50,689 nt of DNA, taken from positions 1 to 50,689 of the forward strand of contig DASZLR010000235.1 of assembly GCA_035552275.1 (NCBI GenBank), read 5' to 3'. This DNA is from DASVLX01 sp035552275 (lineage in GTDB: Bacteria > Actinomycetota > Actinomycetes > Mycobacteriales > Pseudonocardiaceae). Under the pieces are notes generated by a model that worked only from the letters and a program-made list of their open reading frames with translations, was not told where the DNA came from and ran no database searches. Shown piece by piece: positions 8,714-18,913 of this stretch (position 1 is the stretch's first letter; the number at the start of each line of letters is the position of its first letter). Both the position numbers and the translations under genes were made by a program.

Positions 8714-8815
8714 ACCGGACGTTGCCGCGATTGCCACCGTGGGGTCACCGTGGGATCGGCAGCACACCCGGAACGTGCGGTTTGACCGACCGGCCAACCG
8801 GGTACTCGCCCGCCC

Positions 8816-9109
8816 ATGACCACCCAACGCACACTCCGCGGTCGGGTGACCCTCGCCCGACTGGTGACGGCCATCGGTGGCCTGTTCGCGTTCATCGAGG
8901 TCGTCTACATCCTGCTGCAACTGTTCAACGCCAATCCGGGCAACGGCTTCTACGGCTTCATCCGGTCGCTGGCCGACCCGCTGGCACTGTTCTTCCCGGG
9001 CCTGTTCGCGATCAGCAACCATGTGGTCGCCACCCTGGTGAACTACGGGCTGCCGGCGGTGTTCTGGCTGGTGGTGAGCGGATTCATCGCCCGACTGCTG
9101 GCCGCCTGA
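8816..9109 (+). CDS. Small two-helix membrane protein, paralogue A
   Basis: A 97-residue protein with two predicted membrane helices (about 18-40 and 75-93) around a short loop. It shares with the next gene the pattern ANP-x-NG, a middle Ser-Leu-Ala segment, and a second helix starting LVNYGL-x-A-x-FWL followed by S-x-x-x-(A/S)RL. The two genes therefore arose by duplication. The start ATG has no ribosome site; TACTCG lies seven bases upstream and could give a leaderless message. I do not recognise a characterised family. It may be a small scaffold or stress membrane protein, but the sequence gives no function. Confidence 0.75.
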   Translation: MTTQRTLRGRVTLARLVTAIGGLFAFIEVVYILLQLFNANPGNGFYGFIRSLADPLALFFPGLFAISNHVVATLVNYGLPAVFWLVVSGFIARLLAA

Positions 9110-9179
9110 GCCGCATCGCTGCCGGATTGTTGTGGGCGACGCGTGGCCGGGACCGGCTGGTCCGTGTCACACTCGCGAC

Positions 9180-9515
9180 ATGCCGGACCACGCCGAACCG
9201 ATGGGGCATACCCGCTCGTTCGCTCAGGTTCGCTCCACGGTGGTCGGGGTCCTCGCCGGCGTGGTCCGCTGGGCCGGCCTGCTGGTCGCGGTCATCCTGG
9301 TGGTGCGGGTGCTGCTGACCGTCGGCGGCGCCAATCCCACCAACGGGATCACCAGCACGTTCACCACCTGGTCCGACTCGCTGGCCTGGGGCTTCAAGAA
9401 CCTGTTCACGCCCGGCGACGCCAAGCTGCGCATCCTGGTCAACTACGGCCTGGCCGCGCTGTTCTGGCTGATCATCAGCTCGATCGTCAGCCGACTCATC
9501 CGCCGCCTCGCCTGA
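9180..9515 (+). CDS. Small two-helix membrane protein, paralogue B
   Basis: A 111-residue paralogue of the preceding gene, with an extra N-terminal 20 residues. Helix 1 is GLLVAVILVVRVLLTVGG and helix 2 starts LVNYGLAALFWLII; the loop between has ANPTNGITSTF and the C terminus ends in basic SRLIRRLA. ATG 9180 is chosen because CACACT lies six bases upstream as a possible -10 box of a leaderless message; the in-frame codon at 9132 adds an unlikely N terminus. It abuts the convergent beta-lactamase gene with no spacing. Function unknown. Confidence 0.75.
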   Translation: MPDHAEPMGHTRSFAQVRSTVVGVLAGVVRWAGLLVAVILVVRVLLTVGGANPTNGITSTFTTWSDSLAWGFKNLFTPGDAKLRILVNYGLAALFWLIISSIVSRLIRRLA

Positions 9516-10445
9516 TCACCCGTTCGGGGTGAGCGCCCGTGCCGCGATCGCGGCCGCGCGGGCCACGGTCGGATAGCCGGCGGTGGACCTCGGATCGTTG
9601 GGCGCGGTGCACACGGCGATGAGCAGTGGAGCTCGGTTCGGTGGCCAGACCACGGCGATGTCGTTGACCTCGTTGTGGTCGCCGCTGCCGGTCTTGTCGC
9701 CGATCCGCCAGCCGGCGGGCAGCCCGGCCCGAATGGACGTGCCGCCGGTGGTGTTGGCGATCAGCCAGCCCAGCAACAGATCCCGACCGGCCGCGTCCAG
9801 TCCGTCGCCCAGTGCGAGGGCACGCAGGTCGGCGGCCAGTTGAGCCGGCGTGGACGTGTCCCGCTGGTCTCCGGGGGCGGACAGGTTGACGTCCGGCTCG
9901 GTCCGATCCAGCCGGGTGATCGGGTCACCGATCGTCCGCGCGAACGCCGTCACCGCCGACGGCCCGCCGAGGATGTGCAGCAGCAGGTTCGCGGCGGTGT
10001 TGTCGCTGTGGATGATCGCCGCCTGGCACAGCGCGGACACCGTCATCCCGTCGGCGACCCGCACCGTGGTGTCCGGGGAATAGGACAGCAGTTGCGATCG
10101 GTCGTAGTGGATCACTCGATCGAGTAGTCCCGGCTGCTGCGCACGCAACCGCAGGATCGCCGACACCGCCAGCATCTTGAACGTGGAGCACATCAGAAAT
10201 CGCTCGTCAGCGCGGTGGCTCACCGTGGCGCCGCTGCCGGTGTCGACCGCGTACACGCCGAGCCGGCCACCGAACGAATCCTCCACTGTGGACAGTTGCG
10301 TCTCGGGCGAGGCGCTCCCGGTCGGCATGGGCGGAGCTGACGGCGCACCGGCACGCGGCGTCGTCGAGGAACAACCGACCAGCGTGCCGGCCAGACCCGC
10401 CAGACCGCCGAACAGCACCGCGCGCCGCGGTGGCAGCCGGTTCAC
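9516..10445 (-). CDS. Class A beta-lactamase, predicted Tat-exported lipoprotein
   Basis: A serine beta-lactamase of 309 residues. The active-site elements of class A are all present: STFK with nucleophile Ser87, SDN at 147-149, Glu183 and Asn187 in the omega loop (TEPDVN), and KTG at 251-253. The N terminus has twin arginine PPRRAVLF, a hydrophobic stretch and a lipobox LVGC (Cys25), so the enzyme is probably exported folded and lipid-anchored outside the membrane, followed by a Ser/Pro-rich spacer. GTG 10445 is chosen because its GTGA overlaps the stop of the upstream nitroreductase, indicating translational coupling; a longer frame starts at 10478. Which beta-lactams it cleaves cannot be told. 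Confidence 0.93.
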   Translation of the reverse strand: MNRLPPRRAVLFGGLAGLAGTLVGCSSTTPRAGAPSAPPMPTGSASPETQLSTVEDSFGGRLGVYAVDTGSGATVSHRADERFLMCSTFKMLAVSAILRLRAQQPGLLDRVIHYDRSQLLSYSPDTTVRVADGMTVSALCQAAIIHSDNTAANLLLHILGGPSAVTAFARTIGDPITRLDRTEPDVNLSAPGDQRDTSTPAQLAADLRALALGDGLDAAGRDLLLGWLIANTTGGTSIRAGLPAGWRIGDKTGSGDHNEVNDIAVVWPPNRAPLLIAVCTAPNDPRSTAGYPTVARAAAIAARALTPNG

Positions 10446-11056
10446 CGGTTTCGCGGGCCGAACACCGGATTGCCCCACTGGCCGGCGAAGGCGATCTCGC
10501 CCAGCGGCAGCCGGGATCGCGGCGCCAGCTCGCGTTCTCGCCGCCGCTCGTCCAGCAGCGCCGGATCCCCGAGCCGGCCGACCGCGATCGCGACCAGTGC
10601 CCGCGCGTCGGCCGGAAGCCCGAACTCCCGATGTGCGGCGGCGGAGTCGAAGCCGGCCATCTGGTGCGCCACAAGGCCTTCAGCGACCGCCTGCAGCACC
10701 AGGTTCTCGCTGGCCAGCGCCACGCCGTACTCGGCGTAGGGGATCTCGCCCTTCTCGTTGCGGGTCACCGCGACGCCGATCAGCAGCGCGGCGGCCGCGT
10801 GCGTCCAGGACTGGTTGCCGCTGTTGAGCACGCCGAAGATCCGCCCGAACGTCTCGTCGCCGCGCCGGCCGACCAGATATCGCGCCGGTTGGGTGTTGCC
10901 GAACGACGGCGCCCATCGGGCCGCTTCCAACAGCGCCCGCAACTGGTGGTCGGTCAGCTCGGCGGTCGGGTCGAGCGCCCGCGGGCTCCAGCGGCGGGCG
11001 ATCAGCGGATGCAGGTCCACACTGGACTCCGCCACCTTCTCGGGCACCTGGCTCAT
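10442..11056 (-). CDS. Nitroreductase family protein
   Basis: A 204-residue FMN-dependent nitroreductase-fold oxidoreductase. It shows the family N terminus LIARRWSPRALDP, then LRALLEAARWAPSFGNTQPARYLV (FMN-binding Ser/Asn region), and the later segment LASENLVLQAVAEGLVAHQMAGF typical of the dimer-shared flavin site, ending in PLGEIAF. Physiological substrates of such enzymes are usually unknown. Its stop overlaps the beta-lactamase start by four bases, so the two genes form an operon. The reason for the pairing is not apparent from sequence. Confidence 0.9.
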   Translation of the reverse strand: MSQVPEKVAESSVDLHPLIARRWSPRALDPTAELTDHQLRALLEAARWAPSFGNTQPARYLVGRRGDETFGRIFGVLNSGNQSWTHAAAALLIGVAVTRNEKGEIPYAEYGVALASENLVLQAVAEGLVAHQMAGFDSAAAHREFGLPADARALVAIAVGRLGDPALLDERRRERELAPRSRLPLGEIAFAGQWGNPVFGPRNR

Positions 11057-11093
11057 AGCGCCAGGCTAGAACCAGCGTGATCAGCTCGATCGG

Positions 11094-12317
11094 CTAGATC
11101 GCGTACTGCCAGCCAGTGATCGCGTACGCGCCGAACCACCCGCCGGCCAGGATCGCCGCACCCAGCACCACCAGCAGCGTTGTCCGGCGCCGGGCCGCCA
11201 GCCGCAGCGCCACCGGAACCAGCAGCGTGAACGCCGGCAGCAGCAACCGGGCCTTGGAGCTCATCAGCCCGTTCGAACCGAGATCCAGAGCCAGCACCAG
11301 CGCGCCGTAGCCGATCAGCGGCCACGGCAGTCGCAGCCGAATCGCGACCACCACCAGTGCGAGCGCGGCGACCAACATCGCGACCGTGCCGACCTCCAAC
11401 ACCGAGCGACCGGTGGACAGCACCTGCACGGTGAACCGGACGGTGGCCAGGCCGCCGTCGATCCCGGAGTTCCAGCCCTGCCGCTGCACGTCGAACCAGC
11501 CGGTCGGCGAGCCGGTCCGGCCCGCGACATAGCCGAGGTAGCCGAGCAGCCCGGCCGGGGCGAGCAACCCGCCGACCCACGGCCGCCACCCGTCCCGCCG
11601 ACGGGTGATCGCGATGACCGCCGCGATCAGCACGACGACCACCAGCGCGGCGGCCGTCGACCGGACCAGGCCGGCACCCGCCGTGGCGACACCCGTCAGC
11701 AGCCACCGCCGTTCCAGCACGCCCACCAGCGCCCAGGCGGCGAGCGCGCAGAACGTCGCCTCGGAATAGGCCATCGACAAGGTGATCGCCATCGGCGCGG
11801 CCGCGAACAGCACCACCAGCGCCAGCCCGGCCCGCCGCGAGCCGCCGGGCACCCGCTCACCGATGCGGACCAGCGCGTACGCGCCGAACACGCCGGCGGC
11901 GAGGCTCACAGTGACCGCGGCCGACACGCCACCGACGCCCGGCAACAACGCCAGCCAACGGATCAGCCACGGATAACCGGGGAAGAAGGCCAGCGCCGTG
12001 TCCGGGCCGCGATGGCCGAACGCGTCCGCGAGCCCCGCCGGCACGCCGTGGTAGCCGCCGGCCGCGATACCCAGGTACCACTGGCCGTCCCAACCGGTCA
12101 GCACCTGAGTCACCGAGGCGTGGTCCTGGCCGGTCATCCAGCGCAGCACCAGCACGCCGGTGCCCCGGGCGAGGACGTAACTCAGCGCGGGCGCGAGCGG
12201 ACCGGACAGCACTCCGGGCAGCGATCTGGACAGCCGTCCGGGGAGGGCCGCCAGACCGATGGTGATCTTCTTGTCGATCGTGTCGCCGACCTGTGTGTCG
12301 ACGTCCGCTGTCGGCAC
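11094..12317 (-). CDS. PIG-V-like polytopic mannosyltransferase
   Basis: A 407-residue membrane protein with about ten hydrophobic helices, resembling the GPI mannosyltransferase 2 (PIG-V) type of GT-C enzyme. Diagnostic pieces are WDGQWYLGIAAGGY after helix 1 (acidic loop expected to hold the catalytic Asp), LAFFPGYPWLIRW, MAYSEATFCALAAWAL and KARLLLPAF. Bacterial members are thought to add mannose from a polyprenyl-phosphate donor to lipids or wall glycans outside the membrane. GTG 12317 has GAAGGAAG six bases upstream. It reads away from the aspartokinase operon; no partner gene identifies its acceptor. Confidence 0.78.
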   Translation of the reverse strand: MPTADVDTQVGDTIDKKITIGLAALPGRLSRSLPGVLSGPLAPALSYVLARGTGVLVLRWMTGQDHASVTQVLTGWDGQWYLGIAAGGYHGVPAGLADAFGHRGPDTALAFFPGYPWLIRWLALLPGVGGVSAAVTVSLAAGVFGAYALVRIGERVPGGSRRAGLALVVLFAAAPMAITLSMAYSEATFCALAAWALVGVLERRWLLTGVATAGAGLVRSTAAALVVVVLIAAVIAITRRRDGWRPWVGGLLAPAGLLGYLGYVAGRTGSPTGWFDVQRQGWNSGIDGGLATVRFTVQVLSTGRSVLEVGTVAMLVAALALVVVAIRLRLPWPLIGYGALVLALDLGSNGLMSSKARLLLPAFTLLVPVALRLAARRRTTLLVVLGAAILAGGWFGAYAITGWQYAI

Positions 12318-12520
12318 CGGTGAACTTCCTTCGCCTACAACCGCTGTCGTCGTGCCAGGTTAGAGGGCCGGCGGGAACACGCCGGAGATCGTCCTGTCAC
12401 CGAACGTGACAGGTAACACGGAGGTAAACCGGGCCGGTCACCGGTAGGGTGAGTAGGCGAGTCACAGCCACCGGCCGTGCGGCGAGCACCGTGCGTGCCG
12501 ACGTCGAGGAGGTCGGATCC

Positions 12521-13782
<1,262 letters not shown>

Positions 13783-13786
<4 letters not shown>

Positions 13787-14901
13787 GCGCGATGGCCGAG
13801 TCAACTGAGTCAACTGAGTCGATGGGGAATCGTCCGGTGTTGGCGCTGGTCGGCGCGACCGGCGCCGTCGGCGGCGTGATGATCGACATCATCAACGCGC
13901 GGGAAACCGTGCCGTGGGGCGAGATCCGGCTGATCGCCTCGCCACGGTCGGCCGGCCGCAAGTTCGTGGTGCGCGGTCAGGAGCTGGTCGTGCGGGCGCT
14001 CGCGGCCGAGGAGTTCGACGGCGTGGACGTCGCCATGTTCGACGTGCCGGACGAGGTGTCCGCGCGGTGGGCGCCGATCGCGGCCGAGCACGGCGCGATC
14101 GCGGTGGACAACTCCGGGGCGTTCCGGATGGACCCGGACGTTCCGCTGGTGGTGCCCGAAGTGAATTCGGCGGCGGCGACCGATCCCACTGTCCGTCCTA
14201 AAGGGATTATCGCCAACCCGAACTGCACCACGCTGTCCATGATGGCCGCGCTGGGCGCGCTGCACGAGGCGTTCACCCTGGCCGAGTTGGTGGTGGCCAG
14301 CTACCAGGCCGCGTCCGGCGCGGGCCAGGCCGGCATCGACCGGCTCTACGCCGAGGCCGCCGCGGTCGCCGGCAAGCAGCTGGGCATCCGCGGCGGCGAC
14401 GTCCGCGAGGCGCTGCACGCCGCCGGTCTGTCCGATGCGGACTCGCCGTTCCCCGCGCCGCTCGCGCTGAACGTGGTGCCCTGGGCCGGCTCGGCGAAGG
14501 ACGCCGGCTGGTCCAGCGAAGAACTCAAGGTGCGCAACGAATCCCGCAAAATCCTCGGCATCCCGGGGCTGAAGGTGTCCGCGACCTGCGTGCGGGTGCC
14601 GGTGGTGACCACGCACTCGTTGGCCGTGCACGCCACCTTCGAGCGGGACATCACCGTCGCGGCGGCCCGGGAGATCTTCGCCGCGCACCCCTCGGTGGTG
14701 TTGCTGGACGACCCGCTGGCCGGCGAATTCCCCACCCCGGCGGATGTGGTCGGCGGCGACCCGACCTACGTCGGCCGGGTGCGCCAGGCGCTGGACTTCC
14801 CGAACACGCTGGACTTCTTCGTGTGCGGGGACAATCTGCGCAAGGGCGCCGCGCTGAACACCTACGAGATCGCCGAGACACTCGCGCCCACGCTGAGCTG
14901 A
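13783..14901 (+). CDS. asd: Aspartate-semialdehyde dehydrogenase
   Basis: Reduces aspartyl phosphate to aspartate semialdehyde with NADPH. The 372-residue protein has the nucleotide loop GATGAVG at 24-30, the catalytic Cys148 in NPNCTT, and a later RVPVVTTHS segment with substrate-binding residues. GTG 13783 overlaps the aspartokinase stop; ATG 13792 is an alternative. The N terminus contains a short tandem repeat (GAGTCAACT twice) that adds a Ser/Thr/Glu extension before the fold. The gene completes the ask-asd operon and is followed by a strong hairpin. Confidence 0.96.
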
Positions 14902-14955
14902 TCAGAGATCGAGCTGATCAGCGGCTGGGCTGATCGGCGGCCGGGCATGGAAGAC

Positions 14956-14997
14956 GCCCGGTGGCGGAGTTCATCGCAGAAAACCCCGCCACCGGGC
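14956..14997. terminator. Bidirectional terminator between asd and the secreted-protein gene
   Basis: GCCCGGTGGCGG (14956-14967) and CCGCCACCGGGC (14986-14997) form a perfect 12-bp stem with an 18-nt A-rich loop. It sits between two convergent genes and could end transcription from both sides. Confidence 0.7.
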
Positions 14998-15018
14998 GCC
15001 GGTCAAGGTGGTGCCCGG

Positions 15019-15612
15019 TTACGGCACCTTCGGCGTGCTCACCGGCAGGCCACCCGTGGGCAGTCCACCGGTGGGCAGTCCGCCGGTCGGCAGCGGGACC
15101 GGCAGGCCACCACCGCCACCACCGCCGACACCCGGCACCGGCAGGCCGCCGAGCAGGCTGGAGATCAGCGAGAGCAGGGTGGTCAGCAGCGAGCTGATCA
15201 GCCCGGTCACCGCGTCCAGCAGACCGGTGGCCGGCACGGCGTCGGCGATGCCGGCGTCCAGCTGCGTCTTGAGTTCGATGTCCTGCCGCTGAGCCTTGGT
15301 GCTCAGCGTGGACGCGCTGGGGCTCAGCGCCGTGTGGGCGGCGGGCGAGCGCAGCTTGGTCAGCTCGGCGGACAGCTGGTCGACCGTGGTCAGCACGGCC
15401 GAGACATCCTTCTGGTTGAAGGTGGTCTTCAGCTGGTCGTGCAGGACCTGCACGTTCTGCGCCTCGGCGCCCGGCGAGAAAGCGACGGCCGACTCAGTCG
15501 ACCCAGCCGAGGGCTGGAGCATGGACGCGGCATTGGCCAGACCGACCCCGGCCATGGAGATAACGCTGGTCGCGGTCACCACGGCGATCGCTCCCACCAC
15601 GGTTTTCCTCAT
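15019..15612 (-). CDS. Secreted helical protein with Gly/Pro-rich C-terminal repeats
   Basis: A 197-residue exported protein. Residues 1-28 are a signal peptide ending ANA-A. Residues 45-125 are predicted helical (LHDQLKTTFNQKDVSAVLTT and similar). Residues 126-155 are a hydrophobic amphipathic stretch (LLDAVTGLISSLLTTLLSLI). The tail is seven glycines followed by three copies of LPTGG. The LPTGG repeats resemble sortase signals, but there is no following helix and basic tail, so sortase anchoring is not supported. The ATG has an excellent AAGGAGG site. Function unknown; it may be a wall-associated or surface-active structural protein. Confidence 0.75.
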   Translation of the reverse strand: MRKTVVGAIAVVTATSVISMAGVGLANAASMLQPSAGSTESAVAFSPGAEAQNVQVLHDQLKTTFNQKDVSAVLTTVDQLSAELTKLRSPAAHTALSPSASTLSTKAQRQDIELKTQLDAGIADAVPATGLLDAVTGLISSLLTTLLSLISSLLGGLPVPGVGGGGGGGLPVPLPTGGLPTGGLPTGGLPVSTPKVP

Positions 15613-16061
15613 TACGGGTCCTCCTTGGACTCGGACGCTTGCCGAAACAACCGGTCGAAGCCCATCGTCAGCACTGATCCACGTCCCCGCTACCAGCGAT
15701 CACTACTAAGCCGTGATTGTTGATAACGGATCGTGACGAACAGCTGGCACCTCGCGGCCCTCGTCACCACATCCAGGCGGCGGTAGGACGAACGGCGATC
15801 ACCGCCGAGCGAGAAAAAGATGAGGAAAAATCACGAACCAACTCGAACGAGCGAACCGGGTAACCCGGCAGGAGCAGTTTCCGGTGACACCACTCGCCAG
15901 AACCATCTCCGGGCGTGTCGTCGGTGTCTCGATAAACACCTGAACAGAGCATAGGAGTGCGCGCGTGAGTGATATGCCAGGACACACCGCCCACGCGCGC
16001 ACTCTTCGGACGTGCCGCGACCGACTGGTTTGGCTACTTCCGCACGGCTACTTCGGCCCGG
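15613..16061. other. 449-bp spacer between secreted-protein gene and catalase
   Basis: No convincing gene is seen. The part near 15613-15780 should hold the promoter of the secreted-protein gene and is relatively AT-rich. The part near 15955-16004 holds a strong hairpin. Short frames on both strands lack family features and ribosome sites. Confidence 0.5.
15955..16004 (-). terminator. 13-bp stem hairpin downstream of catalase
   Basis: GAGTGCGCGCGTG (15955-15967) and CACGCGCGCACTC (15992-16004) pair perfectly with a 24-nt loop. It begins 58 bases after the catalase stop. It lacks a T-run, so termination is inferred from position and stability. Confidence 0.5.
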
Positions 16062-17510
16062 TCACTTCCGCACCGCCTCGGCGATCTTGTCGCCGGTCTC
16101 CTTGTCGACACTGCGCCAGTAGTCCAGCGCCCGAGCCAGCACCGGCGCGGACACCCCGCTCTTCAGGTGGCCGGCCGCGTTGCTGATCAGCCGAGCCCGT
16201 TCGGCGTCGTCCAGCACCGTGCGGACCAGGGTGCCGGGCTGGCCGAAGTCGTCGTCTTCGGCGTGCAGCCGATACGCCGAACGGACGATCTCCTGCTCGA
16301 TGCCGTAGGTCGCGGTGTCGTCCGCGCCGACGACCGCATCGGCGCTCGGGCCGCCGGCGGTGTTCGGCGCGTACACCGGGTCGTGAGTGGTGCTGTACCG
16401 CATCGGGCCGTCCTTGGCGTAACTGTGCACCGGCGCGACCGGCCGGTTCACCGGCAGGTCCAGGTAGTTCGGCCCGATCCGGTAGCGGTGCGCGTCGGCG
16501 TAGGCGAACAGCCGGCCCTGCAACATCTTGTCCGGCGAGGCGCCGATGCCAGGCACCAGGTTCGACGGCTCGAACGAGGCCTGCTCGATCTGCGCGAAGT
16601 AGTTCTCCGGGTTGCGATCCAGCACCAACCGGCCGACCTTGGTCAGCGGATAGTCGCCGTGCGGCCACACTTTGGTCAGGTCGAACGGGTTGAACCGGTA
16701 GTCGGCCGCGTCCGTGTAGGGCATGACCTGCACGTACAGCGTCCAACTCGCCGCGTCGCCGCGCTGGATCGAGTCGTAGAGATCGCGGATGTGGTAGTCG
16801 GAGTCCTCGCCGGCGATCCGGTCGGCGTCGGCCTGGGACCAGAAGTCGATGCCCTGGTCGGTCTTGAAGTGGTACTTGACCCAGAACTTCTCGCCGCCGG
16901 CGTTGGCCCACAGGTAGGTGTGCGAGCCGTAGCCGTTCTGGTGCCGCCAGGTCTTCGGGATGCCCCGGTCGCCCATCAGCCAGGTGACCTGGTGCGCCGA
17001 CTCCGGGGTCAGCGTCCAGAAGTCCCACTGCATGTTGTTGTCCCGCAAGTGGTTGTCCGAGCGGCGCTTCTGCGAGTGGATGAAGTCGGGGAACTTGATG
17101 GTGTCCCGGACGAAGAACACCGGGGTGTTGTTGCCGACCAGGTCGTAGTTGCCCTCGCCGGTGTAGAACTTGATCGCGAAGCCGCGCGGGTCGCGCCAGG
17201 TGTCCGGCGCACCGAGCTCGCCGGCCACCGACGAGAACCGCACCAGCGCCTCGGTCCGCACGCCCGGCTGGAACAGCGCCGCCCTGGTGAACTGGCTGAC
17301 GTCCTCGGTGGTCTCGAAGAAGCCGAACGCGCCACCGCCCTTGGCGTGCACCACCCGCTCGGGCACCCGCTCGCGGTTGAACTGCGCCAGCTTCTCGATG
17401 AGGTAGAAGTCCTGCAACAGAATGGGGCCGTTGGCGCCGGCGGTCAGCGAATGGTCGTCGCTGGCCACCGGGATGCCGGCGTTGGTCGTGGTGGGTGGAA
17501 CCTCGGTCAC
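16062..17510 (-). CDS. Haem catalase (small-subunit, monofunctional)
   Basis: Decomposes hydrogen peroxide in the cytoplasm. The 482-residue protein shows the catalytic His in RVVHAKGGGAFG, the distal Asn in VGNNTPVFFVRD, the proximal FDGxP-like start of the barrel (LLQDFYLIEKLAQFNRERVPE), and the haem-ligand Tyr in GRLFAYADAHRYR. Length and ending (DYWRSVD...) fit the small-subunit clade 3. The longer frame begins at ATG 17525, but the AGGAGG directly after that ATG is the ribosome site for GTG 17510 (MTEVPPTT), which I take as the start. No Fur/PerR or OxyR gene is adjacent. A TTGACT element at 17594-17599 on the minus strand could be its -35. Confidence 0.96.
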   Translation of the reverse strand: MTEVPPTTTNAGIPVASDDHSLTAGANGPILLQDFYLIEKLAQFNRERVPERVVHAKGGGAFGFFETTEDVSQFTRAALFQPGVRTEALVRFSSVAGELGAPDTWRDPRGFAIKFYTGEGNYDLVGNNTPVFFVRDTIKFPDFIHSQKRRSDNHLRDNNMQWDFWTLTPESAHQVTWLMGDRGIPKTWRHQNGYGSHTYLWANAGGEKFWVKYHFKTDQGIDFWSQADADRIAGEDSDYHIRDLYDSIQRGDAASWTLYVQVMPYTDAADYRFNPFDLTKVWPHGDYPLTKVGRLVLDRNPENYFAQIEQASFEPSNLVPGIGASPDKMLQGRLFAYADAHRYRIGPNYLDLPVNRPVAPVHSYAKDGPMRYSTTHDPVYAPNTAGGPSADAVVGADDTATYGIEQEIVRSAYRLHAEDDDFGQPGTLVRTVLDDAERARLISNAAGHLKSGVSAPVLARALDYWRSVDKETGDKIAEAVRK

Positions 17511-17665
17511 GCCCGTCCTCCTCATCGGTTCTCATGATCGATTGTCGCGGACCACGTCGTCAGCGTCGCCAGACAATCACCTTTTCTGGAATGAGTCAAG
17601 AAAGTGCGGGACGCTCGCCCAGGTGAATAACAGGTTGCGCCAGGTGACAGCGATGCGCTGGCATC

Positions 17666-18913
17666 ATGGACGTGGTGCTTCAGCGTTACCGCCCGATCCT
17701 CGCCCTGCCCGGCGTGCGAGTGCTGATCCCGCTGATGGTCCTGGCGCGGATTCCGTACAGCGGCGCGAACTATGTGCTCACCCTGCACGTGGTCCTCACC
17801 CTGCACCACGGCTACGGCGCGGCCGGATTGGTCGGCGCGGTCGCCACCGTGGGCATGGGGCTGGGCGCGCCGCTGATGGGCCGGGTGATCGACCGGTTCG
17901 GGCTGCGGCGGATGCTGATCATCACCATTCTGGGTGAGGGCACCTTCTGGCTGACGTCGTGGCTGATGCCCTATCCGGTGCTGGCCGTCGCCGGGTTCGC
18001 CGGCGGGGTGCTGACCCTGCCGGTGATGTCCATCGGCCGGCAGGCGATGGCCGCCGCGGTGCCGGACGAGCACCGCCGGACCGCGCTGGCGGTGGACTCG
18101 ATGGGCATCGAGCTGTCCTTCATGGTCGGGCCGGCGGTCGGCGTGCTGATCTGCACCCGGTTCTCCACCACCGTCGGGTTGATCGCCGTCGGCGGACTGC
18201 TGGTCATCGCCGGAATCGCGCTGTACGTGGTAAATCCGCCGATGCGCCGCGAGGACAGCAGCGGCGCGGCACGTCCGGCCCGCCGGACCTGGCTGACCGC
18301 ACCGCTGTTCGCCGTGCTGGTCACCGGGGGTGGCGCGGTGTTCGTGCTGGCCGGCACCGAAGTCGCCGCGGTCTCGGCACTCCGCGGGTCGGGCCAGCTC
18401 AGCTGGACCGGGCCGGTGGTCATCCTGATGTGCGTGGCTTCGCTGGTGGGCGGCCTAGTCTACGGCGCGATGCGGCGCACCCCGCGACCGCTGGTGCTGA
18501 TGATCCTGCTGGCGCTGTTGCTGCTGCCGGCCGTGGTGGGCGGCGGAAACTGGTGGCTGCTGGCGCTGTTGTTGGCGCCCAGCAACTTTCTGTGCGCGCC
18601 GACCCTGGCCGCCACCGCCGACGCGGCCAGCGGCCTGCTGCCCGCTTCGGTCCGGGGCGTGGGCATGGGGCTGTACAGCACGGCGTTGACGTTCGGCGGC
18701 GCGCTCGGCTCACCGGTGATCGGCGCGACCATCGACCACGCCGGCCCGGCCGGCGGTTTCGTTGCCGCCGCCGTCGGTGGACTGGTGATCGCCGCCATCG
18801 CCTGGCCACTGGGCGGCCGCCGACTCAACTCCCGCCGCCAGCCGCCGCTGTCGCCGCCGCTTGAGCGGCCGGTAGACGCAGTACCAGAACCCGAGAGCCC
18901 AGGCCGCCAATAG
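17666..18913 (+). CDS. MFS transporter
   Basis: A 415-residue major facilitator protein with about twelve helices. Motif A is present after helix 2 (GRVIDRFGLRRML). An Arg-rich loop splits the halves near residue 190-210 (RREDSSGAARPARRT). The second half has WTGPVVILMCVASLVGGLVYGAMRRTPRP, a motif A remnant. Such proteins in actinobacteria usually export drugs or small metabolites; the substrate is unknown. The last ~30 residues (NSRRQPPLSPPLERPVD...) are low-complexity and overlap, tail to tail, the frameshifted end of the neighbouring minus-strand gene by 89 bp. That suggests the stop was moved by a rearrangement. The start is not fixed by a ribosome site. Confidence 0.88.
   Translation: MDVVLQRYRPILALPGVRVLIPLMVLARIPYSGANYVLTLHVVLTLHHGYGAAGLVGAVATVGMGLGAPLMGRVIDRFGLRRMLIITILGEGTFWLTSWLMPYPVLAVAGFAGGVLTLPVMSIGRQAMAAAVPDEHRRTALAVDSMGIELSFMVGPAVGVLICTRFSTTVGLIAVGGLLVIAGIALYVVNPPMRREDSSGAARPARRTWLTAPLFAVLVTGGGAVFVLAGTEVAAVSALRGSGQLSWTGPVVILMCVASLVGGLVYGAMRRTPRPLVLMILLALLLLPAVVGGGNWWLLALLLAPSNFLCAPTLAATADAASGLLPASVRGVGMGLYSTALTFGGALGSPVIGATIDHAGPAGGFVAAAVGGLVIAAIAWPLGGRRLNSRRQPPLSPPLERPVDAVPEPESPGRQ

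Noticed and set aside
6705..8714. 669-codon plus-strand frame opposite leuA
   Set aside because: The antisense strand encodes a full LeuA; the plus frame is low-complexity without motifs.
11094..12317. Assignment of this membrane protein as an arabinofuranosyltransferase
   Set aside because: The WDGQWYLGIA and FFPGYP segments fit PIG-V-type mannosyltransferases better than the GT85/GT53 families.
15019..15612. Sortase substrate based on LPTGG repeats
   Set aside because: The repeats are not followed by a membrane helix and basic tail; they are part of a low-complexity tail.
15613..15960. Possible c-di-AMP (ydaO-type) riboswitch before the secreted Gly/Pro-rich gene
   Set aside because: A fragment near 15740 vaguely resembles the 3' consensus, but the conserved cores and pairing could not be matched.
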